Source: JAEUNJ01 sp052035955
GTDB lineage: Bacteria; Pseudomonadota; Gammaproteobacteria; Burkholderiales; Rhodocyclaceae
Reading direction: 5' to 3'
Assembly: GCA_052035955.1 (NCBI GenBank)
Contig: JBPOHD010000007.1
Coordinates: 61,919-125,918 of the forward strand
DNA length: 64,000 bases
Notes under the pieces: model-generated
The model's database searches: none
Told to the model about the DNA's origin: nothing
The model's input: the letters and a program-made list of their open reading frames with translations, nothing else
Translations under genes and position numbers: made by a program
In this document: positions 49,516 to 57,556 of the stretch, in pieces
Layout of the letters: each line of letters starts with the position of its first letter
Numbering within the stretch: the stretch's first letter is position 1

Positions 49516-50331
49516 TTGACCTACCTCGCCAGCAACAAGCCCGTCACCCTCCCCGAGCTCCTGCGCATGAAGAAGGACGGGGACCGGATCGCCATGCTAA
49601 CGGGATACGATGCCAGCTTCGCCGCCCTCGAGGACCGGTGCGGCGTGGACGTCATCCTCGTCGGGGACTCCCTGGGCAACGTGCTCCAGGGGAAGACATC
49701 CACCCTGCCCGTCACCCTCGACCAGATGGTCTATCACACGGAATGCGTGGGGCCCATAGTCCAGCGCGCCATGTGCGTCGCCGACATGCCATTCGGCAGT
49801 TACCAGGAATCCCGGGAGCAGGCCTTCCGCAACGCCACCCGCCTGATGGCCGGCGGCGCCGAGATGGTCAAGCTGGAGGGCGGCTCGGTGATGGCCGAGA
49901 CGGTACATTTCCTCGTCGAGCGGGGCATCCCGGTCTGCGCCCACATCGGCCTCACCCCCCAGTCGGTCCACGCCCTGGGCGGCTACCGGGTCCAGGGGCG
50001 CGGCGAGGCGGAAGCGGCGCGCATGAAGGCCGATGCCCTGGCCCTGGAGCAGGCGGGTGCCGCCCTGATGGTCCTGGAGATGGTGCCGGCCGAGCTGGCG
50101 GCGGAGATCAGCAAGGTGCTGACGGCCTGCGCCACCATCGGCATCGGCGCCGGGCCCGGCTGCGACGGCCAGGTGCTGGTGCTGCACGACATGCTGGGCA
50201 TCTATCCGGGCAGGAAGGGCCGCTTCGTCAAGGACTTCATGGCCGAGGCGCAGAGCATCGAGGGGGCCGTCAAGGCCTATGTGGCAGCCGTCAAGGACGG
50301 CAGCTTCCCCGGCCCCGAGCACTGCTACTGA
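49516..50331 (+). CDS. panB: 3-methyl-2-oxobutanoate hydroxymethyltransferase, TTG start
   Basis: A 271-residue ketopantoate hydroxymethyltransferase, first step of the pantothenate branch. It has LTGYDASFAALEDRCGVDVILVGDSLGNVLQG (metal-binding DS), GGAEMVKLEGG, CAHIGLTPQS and GIGAGPGCDGQVLVLHDMLG. The only start that fits the family is TTG at 49516, with GGGAG five bases upstream. No in-frame ATG lies at a sensible position. panC follows after 25 bases. Confidence 0.95.
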   Translation: MTYLASNKPVTLPELLRMKKDGDRIAMLTGYDASFAALEDRCGVDVILVGDSLGNVLQGKTSTLPVTLDQMVYHTECVGPIVQRAMCVADMPFGSYQESREQAFRNATRLMAGGAEMVKLEGGSVMAETVHFLVERGIPVCAHIGLTPQSVHALGGYRVQGRGEAEAARMKADALALEQAGAALMVLEMVPAELAAEISKVLTACATIGIGAGPGCDGQVLVLHDMLGIYPGRKGRFVKDFMAEAQSIEGAVKAYVAAVKDGSFPGPEHCY

Positions 50332-50356
50332 TCCATTCCCCGAGCAAAAGACCCCG

Positions 50357-51184
50357 ATGCATATCCACGAAACGATCCCCGGCCTGCGCGCCGCCCTGCG
50401 CGGCGCCGGCGCCGTCGCCTTCGTGCCCACCATGGGCAACCTCCACGAGGGCCACATCGCCCTCATGCGCCAGGCCAGGACCCACGGCGATTCCGTGGTC
50501 GCCAGCATTTTCGTGAACCGGCTGCAATTCAGGCCGGGCGAGGACTTCGAGAAGTACCCGCGTACCTTCGAGGCCGACTGCGCAAAGCTCGCCGAGGCAG
50601 GGGTGGACCACCTTTTCGCCCCCGGCGAGGCCGAGATGTACCCGCAGCCCCAGAACTACGCCGTCGAACCGCCGGCGGAACAGGCCGGCATCCTGGACGG
50701 GGAGTTCCGTCCTGGCCATTTCAGGGGCGTCGCCACGGTGGTCATGAAGCTGTTCGCCATCGTCCAGCCCCGGGCGGCCCTGTTCGGCAAGAAGGATTTC
50801 CAGCAGCTGATGATCATCCGCAACATGGTCCGCCAGTTCGCCCTGCCGATCGAGATCGTCGCCGGCGAGACCGTCCGGGCCCCGGACGGACTGGCCCTGT
50901 CCTCGCGGAATGGTTACCTGACCCCTGCCCAGCGGGCCGAGGCCCCCCGCCTTTTCAGGGTCCTGAACCGAATCGGTGCCGAGATTCGGGCCGGATCGCG
51001 AGATTTTTCCCGGCTCGAAGAGGAGGCCATGGCGGAGATGCGCGCCAACGCTTGGTCTCCGGACTATATTGCAGTGCGTAAAACACTTGATCTACAATTG
51101 CCGGCCGCTCACGAATCCGGGTTGGTGGTCTTAGGCGCGGCGCGTTTGGAAAGCACGCGCTTGATTGACAACCTGGAAGTGTAG
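50357..51184 (+). CDS. panC: Pantothenate synthetase
   Basis: A 275-residue ATP-dependent ligase joining pantoate to beta-alanine. Motifs: FVPTMGNLHEGHIALM (HIGH-like), IFVNRLQFRPGEDFEKYPR, ALFGKKDFQQLMIIRNMV and LALSSRNGYLTP. The ATG at 50357 aligns with MHIHETIPGLR in homologues. It lies in the panB-panC-panD order, and coaBC at 22634 acts later in the same pathway. Confidence 0.96.
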   Translation: MHIHETIPGLRAALRGAGAVAFVPTMGNLHEGHIALMRQARTHGDSVVASIFVNRLQFRPGEDFEKYPRTFEADCAKLAEAGVDHLFAPGEAEMYPQPQNYAVEPPAEQAGILDGEFRPGHFRGVATVVMKLFAIVQPRAALFGKKDFQQLMIIRNMVRQFALPIEIVAGETVRAPDGLALSSRNGYLTPAQRAEAPRLFRVLNRIGAEIRAGSRDFSRLEEEAMAEMRANAWSPDYIAVRKTLDLQLPAAHESGLVVLGAARLESTRLIDNLEV

Positions 51185-51325
51185 GTCACCGCGATGCGCT
51201 CATGCCGGCGGTGTGCCAGTAGCGGAATGGCGGAGCCGGCGGCATGGGCTCCATTGCAGCGTGGAACCTCGCGACGGCCCTCGGGCCCGGGTTCCGATCC
51301 TTTGCATGAGAAGGGACGCCAACAA

Positions 51326-51709
51326 ATGCAACGCATGATGCTGAAGTCCAAACTGCACCGCGTGACCGTGACGCAATCCGAGCTCCATTACGAGGGTTCC
51401 TGCGCCATCGACGAAGACCTGCTGGACGCCGCCGACATCCGCGAGTACCAGCAGATCGACATCTACAACGTCAACAACGGCGAGCGCTTCACCACCTACG
51501 CCATCAGGGCCGAACGGGGCACGGGAACCATCTCGGTCAATGGCGCGGCAGCCCGCAAGGCAGCGCCCGGCGACCTGCTGATCATCGCCACCTACGCCAT
51601 GTTCAACGAGATCGAGCTGGCCAAGTTCGAACCGGACCTGGTTTACGTGGACGCCAAGAACCGCATCACCCACCATTCCGGGAAGATCCCGGCGCAGGCC
51701 GCGGCGTAA
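51326..51709 (+). CDS. panD: Aspartate 1-decarboxylase proenzyme
   Basis: A 127-residue pyruvoyl enzyme making beta-alanine from aspartate. Self-processing is expected at the Gly-Ser bond in HYEGSCAIDEDLLDAADI. Other family parts are EYQQIDIYNVNNGERFTTY and GDLLIIATYAMF. It is 141 bases after panC; that spacer holds no gene. A Met three residues later is an alternative start. Confidence 0.95.
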   Translation: MQRMMLKSKLHRVTVTQSELHYEGSCAIDEDLLDAADIREYQQIDIYNVNNGERFTTYAIRAERGTGTISVNGAAARKAAPGDLLIIATYAMFNEIELAKFEPDLVYVDAKNRITHHSGKIPAQAAA

Positions 51710-51731
51710 GCATTCCCCAACCCGCTTCCGG

Positions 51732-51757
51732 AGCCCGCCCACGAGGCGGGCTTTTTT
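51732..51757 (+). terminator. Terminator after panD
   Basis: AGCCCGCC and GGCGGGCT form an 8-bp stem with a short loop, followed by TTTTTT. It also overlaps the end of the convergent ctaA gene (stop at 51756). Confidence 0.85.
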
Positions 51758-52781
51758 ACTTGAGGCGCAGGGCGTGGTTGGTCCAGACCAGCAGGCCGAA
51801 GAGGACCATGGCGCCGGCCTGGTGGGCGGCGGCCAGGGGAACGGGCACCTTCAGCAGAAGCGTGGCGATCCCCAGCGCAACCTGTACCGCCAGCATGCCG
51901 GCCAGCAGATTCGCCGGCCGGTAGGCCGCCGCCGGCCCGTGGCAACGGACCAGCCACCACAGGACCGGAATCAGGCCCATGAGGGCCCAGGCGATCATTC
52001 GATGGTCGAACTGGACCGTGGCCATGTTGGCGAAGAAGTTGAGCCACCAGGGCTCCAGCATCAGGATCTCCGGCGGCACGAAATGGCCGTTCATGGAGGG
52101 GAAGGTGTTGTAGGCCAGGCCGGCCCGGATTCCAGCCACCAGCGCGCCGCTCAACACCATCACGAAGACCAGGGCGACGAGGAAGGTGCCGAATCCCTGG
52201 ACCCGATGCAGGGAAGTGCCCGGGAGTGCCCTCCGGCGCTCGCCGAGCATGCCCAGGGCCGTCCAGAGCATCAGCCCGAAGATCAGGAAGGCAAGCCCCA
52301 GGTGGGCCGCCAGCCGGTACTGGGAGACCCGTGGGTCATCCACCAGGCCGCTTTTCACCATGTACCAGCCCATGGCGCCCTGCAGGCCGCCGAGGACGAA
52401 GAAACCGAGGGCCTTCCAGGCCAGGCCGCGGCGCAGGGTCCCCCGGGCCAGGAACCAGAGGTAGGGCAGCAGGAACACGATGCCGATCAGGCGGCCGGAC
52501 AGCCGGTGGGCCCACTCCCACCAGAAGATGAACTGGAAGCCGGCCAGGTCCATGGCATGGTTCACCTCCCGGAATTCCGGGGTCTGCCGGTATTTCTCGA
52601 ACAGGACCCGCCAGTCGCCCTCGGACATGGGGGGAATGGCGCCCACCAGGGGTTGCCATTCGACGATCGACAGCCCTGCGTGGGTCAGCCGCGTGACGCC
52701 GCCGATGACCAGGGTGGCGAACACCATGGCGCAGCAGCAGAACAGCCAGAAGGCGACGGATCGGAGGGCGGGACGGCGCAT
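51756..52781 (-). CDS. ctaA: Heme A synthase (COX15/CtaA)
   Basis: A 341-residue membrane protein with eight helices that oxidises the C8 methyl of heme O to make heme A. Signatures: VIGGVTRLTHAGLSIVEWQPLVGAIPP, EFREVNHAMDLAGFQFIFWWEWAHRLSGRLIG, and later LRAGLAYNTFP-like and VQFDHRMIAW segments carrying the heme-ligand His residues. Its presence implies an aa3-type oxidase elsewhere in the genome, so the cell can respire oxygen as well as NO. Confidence 0.93.
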   Translation of the reverse strand: MRRPALRSVAFWLFCCCAMVFATLVIGGVTRLTHAGLSIVEWQPLVGAIPPMSEGDWRVLFEKYRQTPEFREVNHAMDLAGFQFIFWWEWAHRLSGRLIGIVFLLPYLWFLARGTLRRGLAWKALGFFVLGGLQGAMGWYMVKSGLVDDPRVSQYRLAAHLGLAFLIFGLMLWTALGMLGERRRALPGTSLHRVQGFGTFLVALVFVMVLSGALVAGIRAGLAYNTFPSMNGHFVPPEILMLEPWWLNFFANMATVQFDHRMIAWALMGLIPVLWWLVRCHGPAAAYRPANLLAGMLAVQVALGIATLLLKVPVPLAAAHQAGAMVLFGLLVWTNHALRLK

Positions 52782-52829
52782 GGGAGCGCCGGATTATAGG
52801 GCCCGGACGGTCGTGGCACGCCGGGGGCC

Positions 52830-52871
52830 ATGATCGGGGTCAATGAATTCGCTTCAGGAACAAACTAAAGT
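52830..52871 (+). promoter_or_regulatory. FNR/DNR-like box and -10, ankyrin/DUF411 promoter
   Basis: ATGAT-N4-GTCAA at 52830-52843 is a near match to the FNR/DNR box TTGAT-N4-ATCAA, centred 29.5 bases before the -10-like TAAAGT (52866-52871). That puts the box at about -41.5 from the predicted start, the class II activation position. Spacing and the CTAAAGTCGT context are shared with the norC promoter. Confidence 0.6.
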
Positions 52872-52895
52872 CGTCGATGCCTGTCTTCTCATTGG

Positions 52896-53399
52896 ATGCC
52901 CGACCCCGCCATGCGAACCCTGCCCCCCCTTCTCGCCCTCGTTCTGTTCCTGCCCGCCATGGCGACCTTCTCCGCCGACGTGGTGTCCGAAAGCAGCTTC
53001 AAGGCTGTCCACGAGGCCGCCCGGACCGGCACCCGCACCGACGTCGAACACCTGCTGAAGGCCAATCCGGCCCAGCGCGACACGCGCAGCCCCCTGGGCT
53101 CGACGCCCTTGCACCTTGCGGCCACGAACTCGGACACCGGCCCGCTCCAGGCGCTGCTGGCCGCCGGTGCCGATCCGAACGCCCGGGACGGAGAGGGCGC
53201 CACTCCCCTGCACATGGCCGCCTACGGTACCAATGCCCGGGCCGCGAAGCTGCTGCTCGAGGCCGGCGCGGACCCGATGGCCAAGACCAACGCCGGCCGG
53301 GATCCCACCAGCCTGGCGCGCAAGGTCCGCGCCGACGAGGTGGCCGGCGTCATTTCCCTCTGGCTGCTCAAGGGCTGCAAGCCGGGCAGGCCCTGTTGA
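52896..53399 (+). CDS. Exported ankyrin-repeat protein
   Basis: A 167-residue protein with a signal peptide (LPPLLALVLFLPAMATFSA) and about three ankyrin repeats (SPLGSTPLHLAATNSDTGPLQALLAAGADP, then GATPLHMAAY...LLLEAGADP). Ankyrin repeats mediate protein contacts; the partner is unknown, but the DUF411 gene 13 bases downstream is an obvious candidate. A Met at residue 6 (52911) is an equally likely start. The FNR/DNR-like box upstream suggests induction under low oxygen or by nitrogen oxides. Confidence 0.82.
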   Translation: MPDPAMRTLPPLLALVLFLPAMATFSADVVSESSFKAVHEAARTGTRTDVEHLLKANPAQRDTRSPLGSTPLHLAATNSDTGPLQALLAAGADPNARDGEGATPLHMAAYGTNARAAKLLLEAGADPMAKTNAGRDPTSLARKVRADEVAGVISLWLLKGCKPGRPC

Positions 53400-53412
53400 C
53401 GGGGCGCGCCTG

Positions 53413-53925
53413 ATGCCATCGTTGCTCCGACGGCTGCGCCCCGCCGCCGTCCTCCTCCTGTCCCTGGCAGCCACGTCCAAGGTGGCCGCCGAGGGTCTGC
53501 CGCCCGTCGAGGTCTTCGTCCCGCGAACCTGCATCGCGTGCATCGACTGGGCAGAGCACCTGCGGGAGAACGGCTTCACGGTCACGCTGAAGCAAACCGA
53601 CGACATGGCGGCCGTCAAGCGGCGCCTCAAGGTACCCGCCGAGGTGGAGTCCGTGCATACGGCCGTGGTGGCCGGCTACTTCGTCGAGGGACACGTGCCG
53701 GCCGAAGACATCAAGATGCTGCTCACGGAAAAGCCCAAGGCGCGGGGTATCGCCGTTCCCGGCCTGCCCTTCGGTGCCCCCGGCCGGGAAACCTCCAGTC
53801 CGAGTTGCGAACGCGGCTGCACGATGCTGGACAGCCAGAGCGGGGAGGGCCCCGTGCGCCGGGAACTCTTCGACACGCTGCTCGTGTCACCGACGGGCAG
53901 GACCAGCCGCTACGCGCGGCATTGA
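53413..53925 (+). CDS. DUF411-family exported protein with altered cysteine motif
   Basis: A 170-residue exported protein (signal RLRPAAVLLLSLAATSKVAA). Its core matches DUF411: PPVEVFVPRTCIACIDWAEHLRENGF, TAVVAGYFVEGHVPAEDIKMLL, and ARGIAVPGLPFGAPGRET. Classical DUF411 proteins have a TCGCC-type metal-binding motif; here it reads TCIAC, and extra Cys residues appear near the C-terminus (SPSCERGC). Copper handling is the usual guess for the family. A metal-binding or thiol role in the NO-reduction regulon is inferred only from context. Confidence 0.8.
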   Translation: MPSLLRRLRPAAVLLLSLAATSKVAAEGLPPVEVFVPRTCIACIDWAEHLRENGFTVTLKQTDDMAAVKRRLKVPAEVESVHTAVVAGYFVEGHVPAEDIKMLLTEKPKARGIAVPGLPFGAPGRETSSPSCERGCTMLDSQSGEGPVRRELFDTLLVSPTGRTSRYARH

Positions 53926-53945
53926 GTGGCCGGCAGGACCGGGCG

Positions 53946-54001
53946 TAGGGTCTGTTCTCATTCAGGCGGGGTGTGCGCCGACTGAATGAGAATAGACCCT
54001 A
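53946..54001. repeat. Twenty-bp inverted repeat between convergent genes
   Basis: TAGGGTCTGTTCTCATTCAG (53946-53965) and CTGAATGAGAATAGACCCTA (53982-54001) form an inverted repeat with one mismatch around a 16-base loop. It covers nearly the whole gap between two convergent genes and includes the TAG stop of the minus-strand one. There is no T-run. It could be a bidirectional transcription end or a small mobile palindrome. Confidence 0.7.
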
Positions 54002-55333
54002 TGGGCTGGCCAGGAAATCGCGGAAATGGGCCTGAGCCCATGCAAGGTCCTCGCCCTGGGGCTGGACGATGCGGGTCTGGCTGGCCGTTTGCGCGATGAC
54101 GCCATCGCCGCGCAGCCGAAACCGCGTATCCAGGCGCATCGCCTCTTCCGGGTCGGGATTGGTCAGCACATGGCAACTGCCTTCCGGCAGGCGTACCTCG
54201 GGCGCCTGGCCGGCATGCCTGGCGGCGATCGCAGCCGCGACGATCGCGCCCTGGCTCGCCGCCAGATGGCCTGTCTTCGGGTAGAAGCCGAACAGGGGCG
54301 ACACCCTGTCGAGGGCATCGCCGACGACGTGGATGCGCTCATCGTCCGGAACATGCAGGTGCAGGGGATCGACGGCGGCCCATCCGGTGGGGCGTCCGGA
54401 CGCATCCCGGCCGATGAGGCCGGCCTGCCAGGCGAGATCGCCCGCCTGTTGTGCGGGCATGATGATGGCGTCGTCGAAACGGAAGTCGTCGAAATCCGTT
54501 TCAACCGTCCTTGCGAAGGGATTCAGGGACTTGATCCGCACCTGCGCCTGATAGCTGATCCGGTCGCCGAACTGCTCGCGGAACACCCGCTCGAAGGCTG
54601 GCGTGGGCGGATTGGGGTCGAGGACGATCACCTTGCCGGGAATGCCCCGCGATTTCATGAACCAGGCAATCAGGCAAGCCCGCTCGAAGGGTGCCGGCGG
54701 ACAACGGTAGGGCATGGGCGGGACGGTCATCAATAGATCGCCCCCGCGAAATCCCTCCAGTTTCGAGCGCAGGCGCAGCCCCTCGTCACCGGCCGCGAAG
54801 GCGGCCGGAAAGCGCCGCAGGCATTCCTCGATCGGACGCCGCTCATCCCCGTACCATGCCGACCAGTCGTGGCGGATACCCGGTGCGAGCACCAGCCAGT
54901 CGTAGTCCAGCCGGCCCGCCGGCGTCACCACCTGGCGGCGGTCCCGGTCAATGCCACCGACCTCGGCCTGGACGAATTCGTAACCGTAGGCCGCGGCGGC
55001 CCGCCGGTAGTCGTGGAGCAGCAATCGGGTCTCGCGCCGGCCCACGAGCCAGGCATTGCTCAACGGAAGGGACCGGAAGACGGGATTGCGCTCCAGCAGG
55101 ACGACCTCCAGCCCTGGCACCAGGCTTCGCAGATGCCGCGCTGCGGCCAGCCCCCCCCATCCTCCCCCGACGACGACGGCACGACCCCCGCGGGCCTTGG
55201 GCAGCGCCCGGGACTGGGCGCGCGCGGCGAGGGGATGCGTTCCCGACGCCAGGATGGCGGCAAGTCCCGACAGCCCTCCCAAGAGACGCCGACGGGCAGA
55301 CGATACGGGGCCGGGATCGCGAATCGGGTCCAT
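53999..55333 (-). CDS. FccB-like flavoprotein lacking the FAD-anchoring cysteine
   Basis: A 444-residue paralogue of the FccB-like protein at 20212. A twin-arginine-like leader (SSARRRLLGGLSGLAAILAS) and RAVVVGGGWGGLAAARHL FAD motif are present. The cysteine that binds FAD covalently is replaced: VLLERNPVFRSLPLSNAW has Leu89 where the paralogue has Cys75. The YRCPPAPFERAC pair and the later SCHVLTNP cysteine remain. It may be a sulfide:quinone reductase-like or other thiol/disulfide flavoprotein with non-covalent FAD. No cytochrome subunit is adjacent. Confidence 0.83.
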   Translation of the reverse strand: MDPIRDPGPVSSARRRLLGGLSGLAAILASGTHPLAARAQSRALPKARGGRAVVVGGGWGGLAAARHLRSLVPGLEVVLLERNPVFRSLPLSNAWLVGRRETRLLLHDYRRAAAAYGYEFVQAEVGGIDRDRRQVVTPAGRLDYDWLVLAPGIRHDWSAWYGDERRPIEECLRRFPAAFAAGDEGLRLRSKLEGFRGGDLLMTVPPMPYRCPPAPFERACLIAWFMKSRGIPGKVIVLDPNPPTPAFERVFREQFGDRISYQAQVRIKSLNPFARTVETDFDDFRFDDAIIMPAQQAGDLAWQAGLIGRDASGRPTGWAAVDPLHLHVPDDERIHVVGDALDRVSPLFGFYPKTGHLAASQGAIVAAAIAARHAGQAPEVRLPEGSCHVLTNPDPEEAMRLDTRFRLRGDGVIAQTASQTRIVQPQGEDLAWAQAHFRDFLASP

Positions 55334-55490
55334 GGTTTTCACGGGTGGATCATAGCGCGGGTGCCCACCATCGGGCGCCCGGACGGCGCGCAGCCAGGCC
55401 ATCGTCATCGACCTGCCGGCCCCTCGAAGGCTTTCAGGGACGCCCCGGGTCCCGACGACGGTGTTGCACCGCCAAAGGCTCCGGTCATTC

Positions 55491-55532
55491 TTGACCGCAG
55501 TCAAGGAAGACGGGGGGGCGCTTCCCTAAAGT
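55491..55532 (+). promoter_or_regulatory. FNR/DNR-like box and -10 of norCB
   Basis: A perfect inverted repeat TTGAC-N4-GTCAA at 55491-55504, centred 29.5 bases before TAAAGT (55527-55532), so about -41.5 from the predicted start. DNR and NNR-type regulators of denitrification use such boxes in nor promoters of other proteobacteria. Confidence 0.7.
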
Positions 55533-55576
55533 CGTGCCACGCTGCATTTCGGCAGCTTCGACACAAAGGGGGCCTC

Positions 55577-56005
55577 ATGAGCGGGACATTCACCACCTCG
55601 ACGGCGCGGAACATATTTTTCGGAGGGACGCTGTTCTTCTTCCTCGTGTTCCTGGCGCTGACCTTCCAGAGCGAGCAGGCCATCCCGGCCCGCGACAACC
55701 GGGCAGCGCTGGCCAATCCGGCCGTCGCCGCCGGCAAGAAAGTATGGGAGACCAACCAGTGCATCGGCTGCCACACGCTGCTCGGCGAAGGCGCCTACTT
55801 CGCGCCGGAACTGGGCAACGTCTACAAGCGTCGCGGCGGCGAATTCATCAAGGCCTGGATCAAGGCCCAGCCGACCAAGACGCCGGGACGCCGCCAGATG
55901 CCGCAATTCAACCTGACCGAAAAGGAGCTGGACGACCTGGTCGCCTTCTTCAAGTACGTGTCGGAAATCAACACCGCCAACTGGCCGCCCAACATCGAAG
56001 GCTGA
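55577..56005 (+). CDS. norC: Nitric oxide reductase small subunit, cytochrome c
   Basis: A 142-residue membrane-anchored monoheme cytochrome. One N-terminal helix (IFFGGTLFFFLVFLALTF) precedes the heme motif CIGCH in NQCIGCHTLLGEGAYFAPELGNVY. Near the C-terminus, QMPQFNLTEKELDDLVAFFKYV supplies the Met ligand. It passes electrons to the NorB catalytic subunit for reduction of NO to N2O. The start follows AAAGGGGGCC. Confidence 0.96.
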   Translation: MSGTFTTSTARNIFFGGTLFFFLVFLALTFQSEQAIPARDNRAALANPAVAAGKKVWETNQCIGCHTLLGEGAYFAPELGNVYKRRGGEFIKAWIKAQPTKTPGRRQMPQFNLTEKELDDLVAFFKYVSEINTANWPPNIEG

Positions 56006-56036
56006 CCGGACAGGTTGAAACTCGGGAGATCCAACT

Positions 56037-57410
56037 ATGCAATATAAATCGCAAGCGGTATCGAAGCTGTACTTCATCGCCGCGATCGGGCTGTTCGTCG
56101 CGCAGATCCTGTTCGGCCTGATCATGGGCCTGCAGTACGTGATCGGCGACTTCCTGTTCCCGGCCATTCCCTTCAACGTGGCGCGGATGGTGCACACCAA
56201 CGCCCTCATCGTCTGGCTGCTCATGGGCTTCATGGGCGCCGCCTACTACCTGATCCCGGAGGAATCGGAAACGGAGTTGTTCAGCCCCGCGCTGGCAGTC
56301 GCCATGTTCTGGATCTTCCTGGTGGCGGCGGCGCTGACGGTCGTGGGCTACCTGCTGGTGCCCTACGCCTCCCTGGCCAAGATGACCGGCAACGACATCA
56401 TCCCCACCATGGGACGGGAGTTCCTGGAACAACCCCTGCTCACCAAGGTCGGCATCGTGATCGTCGCCCTGGCCTTCCTGTTCAACATCACCATGACGGT
56501 GCTGAAGGGCAAGAAGACGGCCATCAGCCTGGTGCTGCTGCTGGGCCTGTGGGGCCTCGCCGTGTTCTTCCTGTTCTCCTTCTACAACCCGGATAACCTG
56601 GTCCGCGACAAGTTCTACTGGTGGTGGGTCGTGCATCTGTGGGTGGAAGGCGTGTGGGAACTGATCCTCGGCGCGATCCTGGCCTTCGTGCTGATCAAGG
56701 TGACGGGCGTCGACCGCGAGGTGATCGAGAAGTGGCTGTACGTGATCGTCACGCTGACGCTCATCACCGGCATCATCGGCACCGGCCACCACTACTACTG
56801 GATCGGCACGCCGGACTACTGGCAGTGGTGGGGTTCCGTGTTCTCGGCCCTGGAGCCCATCCCCTTCTTCGCCATGACGGTCTTCGCCTTCAACATGGTG
56901 AACCGCCGCCGCCGCGAGCATCCGAACCGGGTCGCCACCCTGTGGGCCCTGGGCACGGGGGTGATGGCCTTCCTCGGCGCCGGCGTCTGGGGATTCCTCC
57001 ATACCCTGGCCCCGGTGAACTACTACACCCACGGCACACAGATCACCGCGGCGCACGGCCACATGGCCTTCTACGGCGCCTACGTGATGGTGAACCTGAC
57101 CATGATCTCCTATGCCATGCCGCTGCTGCGGGGACGCGCCGCGAACTCCAACAAGTCCCAGGTCATGGAAATGTGGAGCTTCTGGCTGATGACGATCTCC
57201 ATCGTCTTCATCACCCTGTTCCTCACCGCCGCCGGCATCCTGCAGGTCTGGCTGCAGCGCGTTTCCACGACGCCCGTGCCGTTCATGGACGCGCAGAATC
57301 AGGTCAGCCTGTTCTACTGGCTGCGGGAATGGACCGGCGTGCTGTTCCTGGTCGGCCTCGTGGTCTATGTGTGGAGTTTCTTCTGCAAGGGCGAGGAAAC
57401 CGCCGCCTGA
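56037..57410 (+). CDS. norB: Nitric oxide reductase large subunit
   Basis: A 457-residue cNor catalytic subunit with about 12 helices, related to heme-copper oxidases. Histidine-bearing helices: VARMVHTNALIVWLLMGFMGAAYYL, VVHLWVEGVWELI, GTGHHYYWIG, and TAAHGHMAFYGAYVMVNLTMI, giving the low-spin heme, high-spin heme b3 and FeB sites. The glutamate in HLWVEG is the FeB-associated residue. It couples two NO to N2O. norC lies 31 bases upstream, and a strong terminator follows. Confidence 0.97.
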   Translation: MQYKSQAVSKLYFIAAIGLFVAQILFGLIMGLQYVIGDFLFPAIPFNVARMVHTNALIVWLLMGFMGAAYYLIPEESETELFSPALAVAMFWIFLVAAALTVVGYLLVPYASLAKMTGNDIIPTMGREFLEQPLLTKVGIVIVALAFLFNITMTVLKGKKTAISLVLLLGLWGLAVFFLFSFYNPDNLVRDKFYWWWVVHLWVEGVWELILGAILAFVLIKVTGVDREVIEKWLYVIVTLTLITGIIGTGHHYYWIGTPDYWQWWGSVFSALEPIPFFAMTVFAFNMVNRRRREHPNRVATLWALGTGVMAFLGAGVWGFLHTLAPVNYYTHGTQITAAHGHMAFYGAYVMVNLTMISYAMPLLRGRAANSNKSQVMEMWSFWLMTISIVFITLFLTAAGILQVWLQRVSTTPVPFMDAQNQVSLFYWLREWTGVLFLVGLVVYVWSFFCKGEETAA

Positions 57411-57440
57411 TTCAAGGGAAGGAATATCTCCCCCGACTCG

Positions 57441-57469
57441 CCGGCGCCTTCGGGCGCCGGTTTTTTTTT
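57441..57469 (+). terminator. Terminator after norB
   Basis: CCGGCGCC (57441-57448) and GGCGCCGG (57453-57460) with a TTCG tetraloop, followed by nine T residues. It makes norCB its own transcript, separate from norE onward. Confidence 0.92.
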
Positions 57470-57485
57470 GCCCCGGCCTGGCGCC

Positions 57486-57528
57486 TTGTCCCAGGTCAAG
57501 GCCGCGGGACACCGGCCCGGCCTACACT
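57486..57528 (+). promoter_or_regulatory. FNR/DNR-like box and -10 of norEF-Q-D
   Basis: TTGTC-N4-GTCAA at 57486-57499 has one mismatch to the norC box; TACACT (57523-57528) starts 30.5 bases from its centre. It follows the norB terminator directly, so the accessory operon has its own promoter under the same kind of control. Confidence 0.55.
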
Positions 57529-57556
57529 GGCCGCCGGTTCCAACCCCGCATACCCC

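Noticed and set aside
51185..51325. Possible small gene or RNA between panC and panD
   Set aside because: No conserved frame or stable terminator-like structure was seen; treated as an ordinary spacer.
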